Shown in pieces: positions 1 to 8,250 of a DNA stretch of 64,000 nt; positions within the stretch are counted from its first letter, which is position 1, and each line of letters begins with the position of its first letter. This DNA comes from Luteococcus japonicus. GTDB taxonomy: Bacteria > Actinomycetota > Actinomycetes > Propionibacteriales > Propionibacteriaceae. The stretch lies in the NCBI RefSeq assembly GCF_003752415.1, contig NZ_RKHG01000001.1, forward strand, positions 1,426,001 to 1,490,000. Direction: 5' to 3'. The position numbers and the translations under genes are program-made. A model generated the notes under the pieces. The model saw only the letters and a program-made list of their open reading frames with translations. It made no database searches and was not told the DNA's origin.

Positions 1-399
1 GTAGGGCGCCGTGCCGCCATAGGCCAGGTCTCCGAAGCGGTAGGCCGCCACCGTGTCCCGCGAACCGGTCCGGTCCCCGACGTCGCCCACCCACACCCGG
101 GAGTCGTGGAAGCTGACGGCCTGCACGTCCTGGGGTGTGGCTCCGTAGCTGACCGTGCCCTTGACCTTGCCGTCCGCGCCCACCGCCCGCACCTGCCCGG
201 AGGTACGTGCCGGCACCCAGTAGACCTTGCGGCCGGCGTCGGCGGCCATGCCGGTGACCTCACCGACGGCGGGGTCGGTGCTGATCGTGTCATCGGCGCG
301 AGCGGGAGCCGTGGCGGTGGCCCCGGCGGCCGCGGCCAGCATGCCGGCGACGGTGAGGGCGCGCAGGGCGCGTGCAGTGCCCGCGGGAGAGTCAGCCAT
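1..399 (-). CDS. Secreted protein of unknown function (partial, 3' end outside window)
   Basis: The first 133 codons of a minus-strand gene are visible and the rest runs off the left edge. The ATG at 399 is preceded by GAAGGA at good spacing. The N-terminus reads as a signal peptide: Arg at about residues 10 and 13, an Ala/Val/Leu-rich core, and a likely cleavage after APARA near residue 34. The mature part has short segments such as GRKVYWVPA and SRVWVGDVGD. They resemble the strands of a beta-propeller or NHL-like extracellular protein, but too little is present to assign a family. It lies 22 bases downstream of a possible 32-residue membrane peptide gene. Confidence 0.7.
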   Translation of the reverse strand, partial: MADSPAGTARALRALTVAGMLAAAAGATATAPARADDTISTDPAVGEVTGMAADAGRKVYWVPARTSGQVRAVGADGKVKGTVSYGATPQDVQAVSFHDSRVWVGDVGDRTGSRDTVAAYRFGDLAYGGTAPY

Positions 400-421
400 G
401 TCGTGGAGTCCTTCGTCCGGG

Positions 422-520
422 TCAGCCGAGTACCGCACCCAGCACGACGAGCAGCACCAGGGCGGCGAGCACCCCGGAGACCACCAGGCGACGAGAACGC
501 GGATTCACGAAGCCCACCAT
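422..520 (-). CDS. Possible 32-residue membrane peptide
   Basis: A short frame encodes a basic N-terminus (NPRSRR) followed by one strongly hydrophobic Leu/Val segment that fills the rest of the peptide. It ends 22 bases before the start of the secreted-protein gene on the same strand, so it could be a small leader or membrane peptide transcribed with it. No convincing Shine-Dalgarno sequence precedes the ATG; a GTG two codons in is an alternative. The single-helix composition is the only support. The call is tentative. Confidence 0.3.
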   Translation of the reverse strand: MVGFVNPRSRRLVVSGVLAALVLLVVLGAVLG

Positions 521-571
521 ATGCCGTCGGGCCCACTGCCCGGCCACGCCCGAACGGGCTACCTTGGGTTC

Positions 572-1231
572 ATGGGTGAGTTGCGCATGTACGCCATCTG
601 CATCGACGAGGTCCGCGACATGTTCGGCGCCACCCCGGCCATCGCCGGGACGCTGCGCCAGATCGCCTCCGAGACCTTCCGCGGCGCCCCCGTGCCGCCC
701 CGCGCACCGGGAATGCTCGGCAAGCTCGGTCCCCTGTTCGCCCGGGCACCCGAGGCACCGTTGGTTCCGCACGGCACTCCGCTGCCCTCCGACGTGGAGA
801 ACCTGCTGGCCGGACGCTTCGTGGCGCCCGAGCGTCTGGGGCTCGCCTGGCAGGTCGTCGACGCCTGGCTCGGCCGCCGCAGCCTGGCGCGCCACGTCCT
901 GCACCGCACCCCGCGCGAGGTCGACCAACTGGAATTCGAACTCACCCGTGCCGGACTGCCCAGCCAGTTCGGGATCGGCAAACTGCAGGCCCTCGACGCG
1001 CAGATCCCGCTGCGCCCACTGCCGGGGATGAGCGTTGGCTACTGCAAGCACGCCCACGTGCTGGCCAGCGGACGCGCCCTGCAGGCGGTGCTGCCCGACG
1101 TGCTGCCGCACAGCCACCAACGCGCCGCCGCCCTGGCGGACTTCCTGACCTCCTTCGAGACGCTGGCAGGGGCCGCCCGCGCGAACGGGCGGCCCCTGCC
1201 GGACCTCTTCGTCACCTTCGACCGGGGTTGA
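572..1231 (+). CDS. Conserved hypothetical protein, 219 aa
   Basis: I do not recognise this protein. The start is taken as the ATG of MGELRMYAICIDEV, just after the divergent minus-strand frame; a longer upstream frame exists but is Ala/Arg-rich shadow sequence. The product is soluble, with no signal peptide or membrane segment. It opens with a short beta-strand-like stretch (YAICIDEVRDMFG), as in several small actinobacterial DUF proteins whose N-terminus reads as a strand and then a regulatory-looking helix. It converges with pyc, whose stop lies 24 bases downstream, and no strong terminator separates them. Confidence 0.6.
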   Translation: MGELRMYAICIDEVRDMFGATPAIAGTLRQIASETFRGAPVPPRAPGMLGKLGPLFARAPEAPLVPHGTPLPSDVENLLAGRFVAPERLGLAWQVVDAWLGRRSLARHVLHRTPREVDQLEFELTRAGLPSQFGIGKLQALDAQIPLRPLPGMSVGYCKHAHVLASGRALQAVLPDVLPHSHQRAAALADFLTSFETLAGAARANGRPLPDLFVTFDRG

Positions 1232-1254
1232 CCTCCCCGGCAGTGGAGCTCGGC

Positions 1255-4200
1255 TCAGGCCGGGGTGATCACCAGCAGCAGGTCGCCGCCTTCCAGCTGG
1301 GTGGTCGAGGGCACCGCGACGCGCTGCACCGTGCCCGCCACCGGTGAGGTGATGGCGGCCTCCATCTTCATCGCCTCGATGGTGGCCACCGTGGCACCCG
1401 CCTCGATCTGCTGGCCGGCCTCGACGGTCACGGTCACGGCGCCCGCGAAGGGTGCGGCGATGTGGCCGGGGTCGGACTTGTCGGCCTTCTCGACGGCGCT
1501 GGCCTCGGCCTTGACCGACGTGTCGCGCACCCGCACCGGACGCATCTGGCCGTTGAGCAGGGCGTGCACGGTGCGCTTGCCCTTCTTGTCGGCCTCGCCG
1601 ATGGCGTCGAGCTCGAAGATCAGGCTGACGCCCTTGTCGAGGGTCACCACCTGCTCCTCCCCGGCACGCAGCCCGTACAGGTAGGGAATGGTGGGCACGG
1701 CCGACAGGTCCCCGAAGGTCTCGCGGTAGGCCTCGAAGTCCTTGGTCGGGCCGGGGAAGAGCAGCCGGTTGAGGGTCTCCTGCCGGGTGCGGCCGGGCTG
1801 GGACAGCAGGGCCAGGTCCTCGGCCGGCACCTCGGTGATGCGCGGCGGCGTGCGTCGGCCCTCCAGCGCCTTCGAGCGGAAGGGCTCCGGCCACCCGCCC
1901 TCGGGCTGGCCCAGCTCACCGTTCAGGAAGCCGATCACCGAGTCGGGGATGTCGAAGGCGTGCGGGTCCCGCTCGAAGTCGGCGGGGTCGGCCCCGACGG
2001 CCACCAGGTGCAGGGCCAGGTCACCCACCACCTTGGAGCTGGGCGTCACCTTGGTGGGGCGTCCCAGGATCTTGTCGGCCGCCGCGTACATGGCCTCGAT
2101 CTGCTCGAACTTCTCCCCCAGCCCCAGCGCGATGGCCTGCTGGCGCAGGTTCGACAACTGGCCACCCGGGATCTCGTGGCGGTAGACCCGCCCGGTGGGC
2201 GCGGGAAGGCCGGACTCGAAGGGGTGGTAGACCTTGCGCACCGCCTCCCAGTAGGGCTCCAGCTCCGTGACGGCGCGCGGGTCCAGCCTGGTCTGCTTGT
2301 CCGTGTTGGCCAGCGCCATCACCAGCGCGGAGGCCGGTGGCTGGCTGGTGGTGGCGGCCATCGGGGCGCTGGCGACGTCGACGATGTCGACGTCGGCCCG
2401 GATCGCCTCCAGCAGTGTGGCCAGCTGGCCGCCGGCGGTGTCGTGGGTGTGCAGCGCCAGCGGGACGCTCGGGAACTCCTCGCGCAGGGCGGTGACCAGC
2501 TTCACCGCAGCCGGGGGCCGCAGCAGGCCGGCCATGTCCTTGATGGCCAGGATGTGGGCACCGGCGTCGACGCACTTGCGGGCCAGTTCCACGTAGTAGT
2601 CGAGGGTGTAGATGGTCTCGGCCGGGTCGTTCAGGTCACCGGTGTAGCACAGCGCCACCTCGGCGATGGCCGTCTTCGTCTCCAGCACCGCCTCGATCGC
2701 GGGGCGCATCTGCTCCACGTCGTTCAGGGCGTCGAAGATGCGGAAGACGTCGACGCCGACGGCCGCGGCCTCCTGCACGAAGGCCCGGGTCACCTCCACC
2801 GGGTACGGGGTGTAGCCGACGGTATTGCGGCCGCGCAACAGCATCTGCAACAGCGTGTTCGGCATGGCCTCGCGGAGCTTGGCGAGCCGCTCCCACGGAT
2901 CCTCGCCCAGGAAGCGCAGGGCAACGTCGTAGGTGGCCCCGCCCCAGCACTCGACGCTGAACAGTTCCGGCAGCATCCGGGCGTAGTAGGGCGCGACCGT
3001 CAGCAGGTCACGGCTGCGCACCCGGGTGGCCAGCAGGCTCTGGTGGGCGTCGCGGAAGGTGGTGTCGGTCACCTCGACGCCCGACTGCTCGCGGACCTCA
3101 CGGCTGAAGGCAGCGGGGCCCAGGTCCAGCAGCCGCTGGCGCGGCCCGGCGGGCACCGGAGCGGTCAGGTCGACGCCGACGGGCAGCTTCTCGGCCGGGT
3201 CCAGATTGGTGAGCGGCTCGCCATTGGGCTTGTTGACCGTCACGTCACCGAGCCAGCGCAGCATCTTCGTGCCGCGGTCGGCCGGGGTGCGGGAGGTGAG
3301 CAGGTAGGGACGCTCGTCGATGAAGCTGGTCGAGATGACGCCGCTGGCGAAGTCGGGCTCGTCGAGCACCGCCCGCAGGAAGGGCATGTTGGTGCTGACG
3401 CCACGGATCCGGAACTCGGCCAGAGCGCGACGGGCACGGCTGATCGCGGTCTCGAAGTCGCGGCCGCGGGCGGTCATCTTCACCAGCATCGAGTCGAAGT
3501 GGCCGCTGATCTCCACCCCGGTGGCCACGGTCCCACCGTCCAGCCGGATGCCGGCGCCGGAGGCCGAGCGGTAGGCGGTGATGGTGCCGGTGTCCGGGCG
3601 GAAGCCGTTGGCGGGGTCCTCAGTGGTGATGCGGCACTGCAGGGCGGCACCGCGGATCTCCAGCGTGTCCTGCGACAGGCCCAGCTCGGCGAGGCTCTCG
3701 CCGCCGCAGATCCGCATCTGCGACTGCACCAGGTCGACGTCGGTGATCTCCTCGGTGACGGTGTGCTCCACCTGGATGCGCGGGTTCATCTCGATGAAGT
3801 GGTGTTCCCCGGCGCGCGGCCCTTCCGTCTCCACCAGGAATTCGACGGTGCCGGCGCAGGAGTAGTTGATGGACTGGGCGAACTTCACCGCATCCGAGCA
3901 GAGGGCGGCCCGCAGTTCGTCGCTGAGGTGCGGCGCGGGGGCGATCTCGATCACCTTCTGGTGACGACGCTGGATGGAGCAGTCCCGCTCGAACAGGTGC
4001 ATCACATTGCCGTGCTGGTCGGCCAGGATCTGCACCTCGATGTGGCGCGGACGGCCCACGGCCTGCTCCAGGAAGACCGTGGCATCGCCGAAGGCGCTCT
4101 CGGCCTCGCGCATGGCGGCACCCATCGCCTCGGCCAGGTCCTCGCGACGGTTCACCCGTCGCATCCCTCGGCCACCGCCACCGGCGACGGCCTTGACGAA

Positions 4201-4665
4201 GATGGGGAAGCCGATCTCGTCGGCCTGCTGCGTGAGCCACTCGACGTCGGTGGACGGGTCGCAGGAGCGCAGCGTGGGGATGCCGGCGGCCTTGGCCGCG
4301 GCCAGGGCACGGACCTTGTTGCCGGCCAGCTCGAGCACCTCCGGCGGCGGTCCGACGAAGGTGATGCCCGCATCGACGCAGGCCTGCGCCAGGTCCGGGT
4401 TCTCGCTCAGGAAGCCGTAGCCGGGGTAGATCGCGTCGGCGCCGGCGTGCTTGGCGACGCGGATGATCTCGTCGATGTCCAGGTAGTTGCGCACCGGGTG
4501 ACCCGGCTCGCCGATCTGGTAGGACTCGTCGGCCTTGAGCCGGTGCTCGGAGGCCCGGTCCTCGTAGGGATAGACGGCGACGGTCTTCAGGCCCAACTCG
4601 TAGGCGGCTCGGAAGGCACGGACGGCGATCTCGCCGCGATTGGCAACCAGGACTTTCGTGAACAT
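1255..4665 (-). CDS. pyc: Pyruvate carboxylase
   Basis: A biotin enzyme that carboxylates pyruvate to oxaloacetate with ATP and bicarbonate, feeding the TCA cycle and gluconeogenesis; it is cytosolic. The 1136-residue length matches single-chain bacterial Pyc. The N-terminal biotin carboxylase (about 1-450) starts VLVANRGEIAVRAFRA and carries the Gly-rich ATP loop AGGGGRGMRR at 161-170. The carboxyltransferase (from about 530) opens with EVTDTTFRDAHQSLLATRVR. The biotin carrier at the C-terminus has AMKM with the biotinyl Lys near 1100. All three domains on one chain and the pyruvate-type carboxyltransferase exclude acetyl- or propionyl-CoA carboxylase subunits. It is monocistronic as far as can be seen, with a 270-base gap upstream that holds a long inverted repeat. 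Confidence 0.97.
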   Translation of the reverse strand: MFTKVLVANRGEIAVRAFRAAYELGLKTVAVYPYEDRASEHRLKADESYQIGEPGHPVRNYLDIDEIIRVAKHAGADAIYPGYGFLSENPDLAQACVDAGITFVGPPPEVLELAGNKVRALAAAKAAGIPTLRSCDPSTDVEWLTQQADEIGFPIFVKAVAGGGGRGMRRVNRREDLAEAMGAAMREAESAFGDATVFLEQAVGRPRHIEVQILADQHGNVMHLFERDCSIQRRHQKVIEIAPAPHLSDELRAALCSDAVKFAQSINYSCAGTVEFLVETEGPRAGEHHFIEMNPRIQVEHTVTEEITDVDLVQSQMRICGGESLAELGLSQDTLEIRGAALQCRITTEDPANGFRPDTGTITAYRSASGAGIRLDGGTVATGVEISGHFDSMLVKMTARGRDFETAISRARRALAEFRIRGVSTNMPFLRAVLDEPDFASGVISTSFIDERPYLLTSRTPADRGTKMLRWLGDVTVNKPNGEPLTNLDPAEKLPVGVDLTAPVPAGPRQRLLDLGPAAFSREVREQSGVEVTDTTFRDAHQSLLATRVRSRDLLTVAPYYARMLPELFSVECWGGATYDVALRFLGEDPWERLAKLREAMPNTLLQMLLRGRNTVGYTPYPVEVTRAFVQEAAAVGVDVFRIFDALNDVEQMRPAIEAVLETKTAIAEVALCYTGDLNDPAETIYTLDYYVELARKCVDAGAHILAIKDMAGLLRPPAAVKLVTALREEFPSVPLALHTHDTAGGQLATLLEAIRADVDIVDVASAPMAATTSQPPASALVMALANTDKQTRLDPRAVTELEPYWEAVRKVYHPFESGLPAPTGRVYRHEIPGGQLSNLRQQAIALGLGEKFEQIEAMYAAADKILGRPTKVTPSSKVVGDLALHLVAVGADPADFERDPHAFDIPDSVIGFLNGELGQPEGGWPEPFRSKALEGRRTPPRITEVPAEDLALLSQPGRTRQETLNRLLFPGPTKDFEAYRETFGDLSAVPTIPYLYGLRAGEEQVVTLDKGVSLIFELDAIGEADKKGKRTVHALLNGQMRPVRVRDTSVKAEASAVEKADKSDPGHIAAPFAGAVTVTVEAGQQIEAGATVATIEAMKMEAAITSPVAGTVQRVAVPSTTQLEGGDLLLVITPA

Positions 4666-4803
4666 GGACCCAACCTATCGCCAGGCGGTGTGACCAATGT
4701 CACACGGCGGTCATTGATGGACACCCCTTGACAGCCGCGGTGCCCCCTTCAACCGAGGGCCCGCACCCCGTCCGCACCGAAAGGCCCCCGCCCCCACCGA
4801 AGG

Positions 4804-4879
4804 CTCACCATCCGCACCTGGGGGACCCGATCCACATGTTCGAACATGCGGATCAGGCCCCTTGGGTGCGGATGGTGAG
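4804..4879. repeat. 76-bp exactly centred inverted repeat
   Basis: The outer arms CTCACCATCCGCAC (4804-4817) and GTGCGGATGGTGAG (4866-4879) are perfectly complementary. The centre is the perfect palindrome CATGTTCGAACATG (4835-4848). Both share the same midpoint, so the whole 76 bases fold without a gap. By hand count, 32 of 38 position pairs are Watson-Crick, and all six exceptions are transitions that leave a G-U pair on one strand or the other. It sits between the end of the methyltransferase gene and the start of pyc. There is no U-tract, so it is not an obvious terminator. Confidence 0.85.
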
Positions 4880-4935
4880 AACAGTGGCGATGTGACACAC
4901 GGGACGCCAGGGGGCCACTACTCCGACGGAAACCC

Positions 4936-5748
4936 TCAGGGGCGCCGACGAACAACCAGGGCCACGGCGCAGAGTTCCTGACGGTGGGCCGCAAAGGTGC
5001 GTCGCATCCCCAGCACCCGTCGGCGGGCCTCGGGCCTGCGGAGCAGGTTCACCAGGATCCGCACCAGGCCCACGACTCCCTCGTCGGCCAGCATTCGGCG
5101 CGGCTCGAGCAGGGCCATCTCCGTGGTCTGCGACCACTCGACGTCGTAGCCCTCTTCGTCGAAGAGCTGCCGCCATTCGGCGAGCGTCAACGGGCGGGCA
5201 TTGACCTTGATGGCTCGCGCCAGGTCCTTGCGGATGTCCTCCTTGACCTGCTCGTCCAACTCGTCCGGACGCAGGCCCAGCTCGTGGATGGCATAGCGGC
5301 CGCCCGGCTCCAGCACTCGTCGGACCTCGGCCAGGATCTCCCGCTTGCCGCGCTCGGACTGCATCGTGAGCATGGCCTCCCCCACGACAAGATCCGCGCT
5401 CGCCTCCGGCAGCCCGGTCTGCTCGGCGCTGCCCAGGTGCACCTGGCCACGGGAGCCGATCACCGCGCGCACCGTGTCCGCGGCCTGCGGGTCACGCTCG
5501 ACGGCCTGGTAGCCGGCCGGCTGGAGGTCTAGCAGCCGCGCAGCCGTGACGCCAATCCCCGGCGCCAGCTCCACCACCCGCCGACCCGCCGGTTCCGCCG
5601 CCGCGAGCATTGCCTCGGTGAGCTCCCGACCACCGGGACGCAGCACCCGCTTGCCCAGGGAGGCCAGCACCCAGTGCCCCTGCTGACCGCCCCCCGGACG
5701 CGCCTGGTCGAGCTCCTGCTCGTCGGTCTGGTCCACGCCTCGCTGCAT
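4936..5748 (-). CDS. SAM-dependent methyltransferase, iron-box controlled
   Basis: A class I methyltransferase of 270 residues. Motif I VVELAPGIG is at about 58-66, followed by a strand ending in an acidic residue (YQAVERDP), a SAEQTGLPEASADLV stretch typical of motif II-III, and the post-motif RVLEPGGRYAIHELGL. The substrate is unknown; the UbiE/type 11 resemblance is general. The ATG at 5748 has AAAGGG six bases upstream. It is divergent from a cupin gene, and the 66-base gap between the two starts contains a near-consensus DtxR/IdeR iron box. Iron-dependent repression of both genes is therefore likely. Confidence 0.85.
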   Translation of the reverse strand: MQRGVDQTDEQELDQARPGGGQQGHWVLASLGKRVLRPGGRELTEAMLAAAEPAGRRVVELAPGIGVTAARLLDLQPAGYQAVERDPQAADTVRAVIGSRGQVHLGSAEQTGLPEASADLVVGEAMLTMQSERGKREILAEVRRVLEPGGRYAIHELGLRPDELDEQVKEDIRKDLARAIKVNARPLTLAEWRQLFDEEGYDVEWSQTTEMALLEPRRMLADEGVVGLVRILVNLLRRPEARRRVLGMRRTFAAHRQELCAVALVVRRRP

Positions 5749-5773
5749 GATGGCCCTTTCGTTCGCCGAGTCT

Positions 5774-5792
5774 TTAGGTTAGGTTTACCTAA
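5774..5792. promoter_or_regulatory. DtxR/IdeR-type iron box
   Basis: The 19-mer TTAGGTTAGGTTTACCTAA differs at only two positions from the actinobacterial iron-box consensus TTAGGTTAGGCTAACCTAA (comparison from memory). It lies midway between the divergent methyltransferase (start 5748) and cupin (start 5815) genes. That is where a metal-loaded repressor would block both promoters. Confidence 0.8.
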
Positions 5793-5814
5793 ACCATTAA
5801 CCAAGGAGCCTTCC

Positions 5815-6219
5815 GTGTCAAATGAACAGCTTGAGGAATTCGCACCCGAGGATCCCCGTGCGGGTCACGTCGACCAGGGGGATGACGCCGGCCAGACCGA
5901 CGGCGTCGCCACCTACGTCGCCAGCGCCTTCGAACAGTCCGCCTCGCGCGGCGGCCGGCCCGGTGCCACGGCCGTGGTGGACAACGAGACCACCAAGGTG
6001 GTCGCCTTCGAGTTCGCGGCCGGCGACGAGCTGAAGGAACACGCCGCCCGGCATCCGGTGCTGATCCAGGTGCTGCGGGGACGGGTGGACTTCACGCTGC
6101 CGGACCGCACCGTCGAGCTCGTGCCGGGCTCCTTGCTGCACCTGACCCCGATGCTGCGGCATGCGGTGCGCGCCACCGAGCCCACCACGCTCACGGTGAC
6201 CATGCTGCTCCCCCGCTGA
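5815..6219 (+). CDS. Cupin-domain protein, iron-box controlled
   Basis: A 134-residue protein with an acidic N-terminus and a single cupin fold in the C-terminal two-thirds. The conserved run includes FAAGDELKEHAARHPVLIQVLRGRVDF, whose His residues are metal-ligand candidates, then PGSLLHLTPMLRHAVRA. The GTG start at 5815 is chosen because AAGGAG lies seven bases upstream; the stretch before it is the promoter and iron box. The reaction is unknown: such small cupins may bind metal or act as sensors. Sharing the iron box with the methyltransferase suggests a role in iron limitation. A strong terminator follows the stop. Confidence 0.8.
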   Translation: MSNEQLEEFAPEDPRAGHVDQGDDAGQTDGVATYVASAFEQSASRGGRPGATAVVDNETTKVVAFEFAAGDELKEHAARHPVLIQVLRGRVDFTLPDRTVELVPGSLLHLTPMLRHAVRATEPTTLTVTMLLPR

Positions 6220-6241
6220 CCCGAGCCTGTCGAGCAGCAGA

Positions 6242-6273
6242 AAGGGCCGACACCGTGGAAGGTGTCGGCCCTT
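6242..6273 (+). terminator. Intrinsic terminator between cupin gene and purine permease gene
   Basis: A perfect 13-bp stem, AAGGGCCGACACC / GGTGTCGGCCCTT, with a six-base loop. It lies just after the cupin stop, between convergent genes, and could serve both strands. Confidence 0.85.
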
Positions 6274-6365
6274 GGGTACCGGCCCATCCGGCCGGAGACT
6301 TCTGTCCAAACCGGAATGTTACGCCGCAGCCCGGCCGTACTTCCAACCGGGGGCGGCGACGGGCC

Positions 6366-7943
6366 TCAGATCTTGTCCACCAGGCTCATCAGGATGCCCT
6401 GGGCGAAGTACACGACGAACAGCGCCGAGACCGCCCACAGCAGCGGATGCACCTGCTTCGCCTTGCCCTTGATCAGCTTGATCAGGCAGTAGACGATGAA
6501 GCCCGCGCCAATACCCGTCGTGATCGAGTACGCGAAGGGCATCAGGACGATGGTCAGGAAGGCGGGGATACCGTCCTCCACGTCGTCCCAGTCCACGTGC
6601 GCCACCTGGCTCATCATCAGGTAGCCGACGAAGGCCAGCACCGGGGCGGCGGCCTCGGACGGGATCATGTCGACGATGGGCGTCAGGAAGATGCTCAACA
6701 GGAAGGCGATGCCAGTGACCACCGAGGCCAGGCCGGTGCGGGCGCCCTCACCGACGCCGGCGGCAGACTCGATGTAGGAGGTGTTGGAGGACACACCACC
6801 CAGGCCACCGGCCATCGCGGCGACGGAGTCGACGGTCAGAATCTGCTGCAGGTGTGGCGGGTTGCCCTTGTCGTTGAGCAGGTCACCCTCCTGGCCGATC
6901 GCGACGACGGTGCCGACGGTGTCGAAGAAGTCGGCCAGCAGCAGGCTGAAGACCAGCAGCAACAGGCCCAGGAAGACCTTGAAGGAGAAGTGTCCCTCGG
7001 GGCTGAAGGCACCCAGCATGTCCACCTTGCCGAGCGTGCCCAGACTGGGGCTGGCGAAGTCCGCGGCGCTGGGCAGCTTGGGCACGTTCAGCGCCCAGCC
7101 GGTGGCCTTCTTGCTGCCGTCGGCCAGGAAGGTGGGGCCCACCTTGAAGACGGCCTCGACGACCACCGCGAGCACGGAGGTGAGCAGGATGGACAGCAGC
7201 ATCGCGCCGCGCACCTTGCGGGTGTACAGGATGACCAGCAGCAGGAAACCGGTGATGCACACGGCGATCGGCCAGCCCATCAGGGAGCCGTTGATGCCCA
7301 GTTCGACGGGCGTCGAACCCGCGGGCTTGCGGACCACACCGGCGTCCATCAGGCCGACGAAGGTGACGAACAGGCCAATGCCGACGCTGATCGCGGTGCG
7401 CATCGGTGGCGGTACGGCCCGGAAGACCGCGGTGCGGATGCCGGTCATCACCAGCAGCGTGATCAGGATGCCCTCCCAGACCACCAGGCCCATCGCCTGC
7501 GCCCAGGTCATCTGCGGGGCGATGGCGTAGGCCAGCATCGCGTTCAGACCGAGGCCGGTCGCGAGGCCCAGCGGGTAGCGGCCCCAGACGCCCATCAGGA
7601 TCGTCATCAGGCCGGCGATCAGCGCCGTGCCGGCCGCCACCATCATCTTGGAGTCGGCGACGGCGGCCCAGTCCACCTGGGTCCGGGCGGCGTCGAGGTA
7701 TTTCGGGGCGCCGGAGATGAGCCGTCCCGTGCTGTCTGCCTCGGAGCCGATGATGATCGGGTTGAGCGCGATGATGTAGGCCATCGTGAAGAAGGTGACC
7801 AGTCCGCCGCGCACCTCCCGGCCGACATCGGACCCGCGCTGGGTGATCTCGAACCAGCGGTCCAGACCGCTGAGCTGCGTCTTGTGGGGGGAGCCGGGCG
7901 GCGTGACTGGTGCCGCCTGCGAATTGTTGACCATGGCTGACAT
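6366..7943 (-). CDS. NCS2-type purine permease, AzgA/PbuG subfamily
   Basis: A proton-coupled adenine/guanine/hypoxanthine importer with about 12-14 hydrophobic segments in 525 residues. Family signatures are present: GLVTFFTMAYIIALNP near the N-terminus, GLGLNAMLAYAIA, and SNTSYIESAAGVGEGARTGL in the second half. The last closely matches the AzgA/PurP/PbuG loop. The start is set at MSAMVNNSQ (7943); earlier in-frame codons would overlap the divergent gene. The exact base preference cannot be read from sequence. It is divergent from a DUF2530 gene only 37 bases away, a pairing also known from other actinobacteria. Confidence 0.9.
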   Translation of the reverse strand: MSAMVNNSQAAPVTPPGSPHKTQLSGLDRWFEITQRGSDVGREVRGGLVTFFTMAYIIALNPIIIGSEADSTGRLISGAPKYLDAARTQVDWAAVADSKMMVAAGTALIAGLMTILMGVWGRYPLGLATGLGLNAMLAYAIAPQMTWAQAMGLVVWEGILITLLVMTGIRTAVFRAVPPPMRTAISVGIGLFVTFVGLMDAGVVRKPAGSTPVELGINGSLMGWPIAVCITGFLLLVILYTRKVRGAMLLSILLTSVLAVVVEAVFKVGPTFLADGSKKATGWALNVPKLPSAADFASPSLGTLGKVDMLGAFSPEGHFSFKVFLGLLLLVFSLLLADFFDTVGTVVAIGQEGDLLNDKGNPPHLQQILTVDSVAAMAGGLGGVSSNTSYIESAAGVGEGARTGLASVVTGIAFLLSIFLTPIVDMIPSEAAAPVLAFVGYLMMSQVAHVDWDDVEDGIPAFLTIVLMPFAYSITTGIGAGFIVYCLIKLIKGKAKQVHPLLWAVSALFVVYFAQGILMSLVDKI

Positions 7944-7960
7944 CGTATGGCCCAGCATGT

Positions 7961-7980
7961 GGACGCCTAGAATGGCGTCC
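7961..7980 (+). promoter_or_regulatory. Inverted repeat enclosing a TAGAAT -10 box (leaderless promoter candidate)
   Basis: GGACGCC (7961-7967) and GGCGTCC (7974-7980) form a perfect inverted repeat. Its six-base centre, TAGAAT, is a good -10 hexamer. The right arm abuts the ATG at 7981, giving the spacing of an actinobacterial leaderless transcript. A regulator binding the arms would cover the promoter. Confidence 0.5.
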
Positions 7981-8232
7981 ATGAGCGAGCCCACGCCGTC
8001 GCCCCGCCACCACTTCGTGCAGGCACCCATCCGTCCCCTGGACGAGGACGGGGTGCAGGTGGCCCGGGCGGGAACTGCCCTCTGGCTGGTGGCGACGCTG
8101 CTGCTGTGGCTGCGCCTCGACGCGCTACGGGCCGCAGGTCAGGGCTGGTGGCTGTGGGTCGGTGTCTGTGGCGTGATCCTGGGTCTGGTCGGCATCGTCT
8201 GGTGCACCCGGCGCCGCGCGGCACGTCCCTGA
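7981..8232 (+). CDS. DUF2530 small membrane protein
   Basis: An 83-residue protein with two predicted transmembrane helices (about residues 29-47 and 56-76). The conserved lead-in APIRPLDEDGVQVARAGTALW and the C-terminal basic tail RRRAARP are typical of DUF2530. Its function is unknown. It is divergent from the NCS2 permease, a neighbourhood seen in other actinobacteria, which hints at a link with purine transport. The ATG at 7981 follows a TAGAAT hexamer directly, so translation is probably leaderless. Confidence 0.8.
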   Translation: MSEPTPSPRHHFVQAPIRPLDEDGVQVARAGTALWLVATLLLWLRLDALRAAGQGWWLWVGVCGVILGLVGIVWCTRRRAARP

Positions 8233-8250
8233 GCCGCGTCGGCCCCTGCC

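Noticed and set aside
1462-4731. A long plus-strand frame (about 1089 codons) opposite pyc
   Set aside because: It is the GC-rich antisense shadow of pyruvate carboxylase: composition dominated by Gly, Arg, Leu and Val, no domain, and complete overlap with a clear gene.
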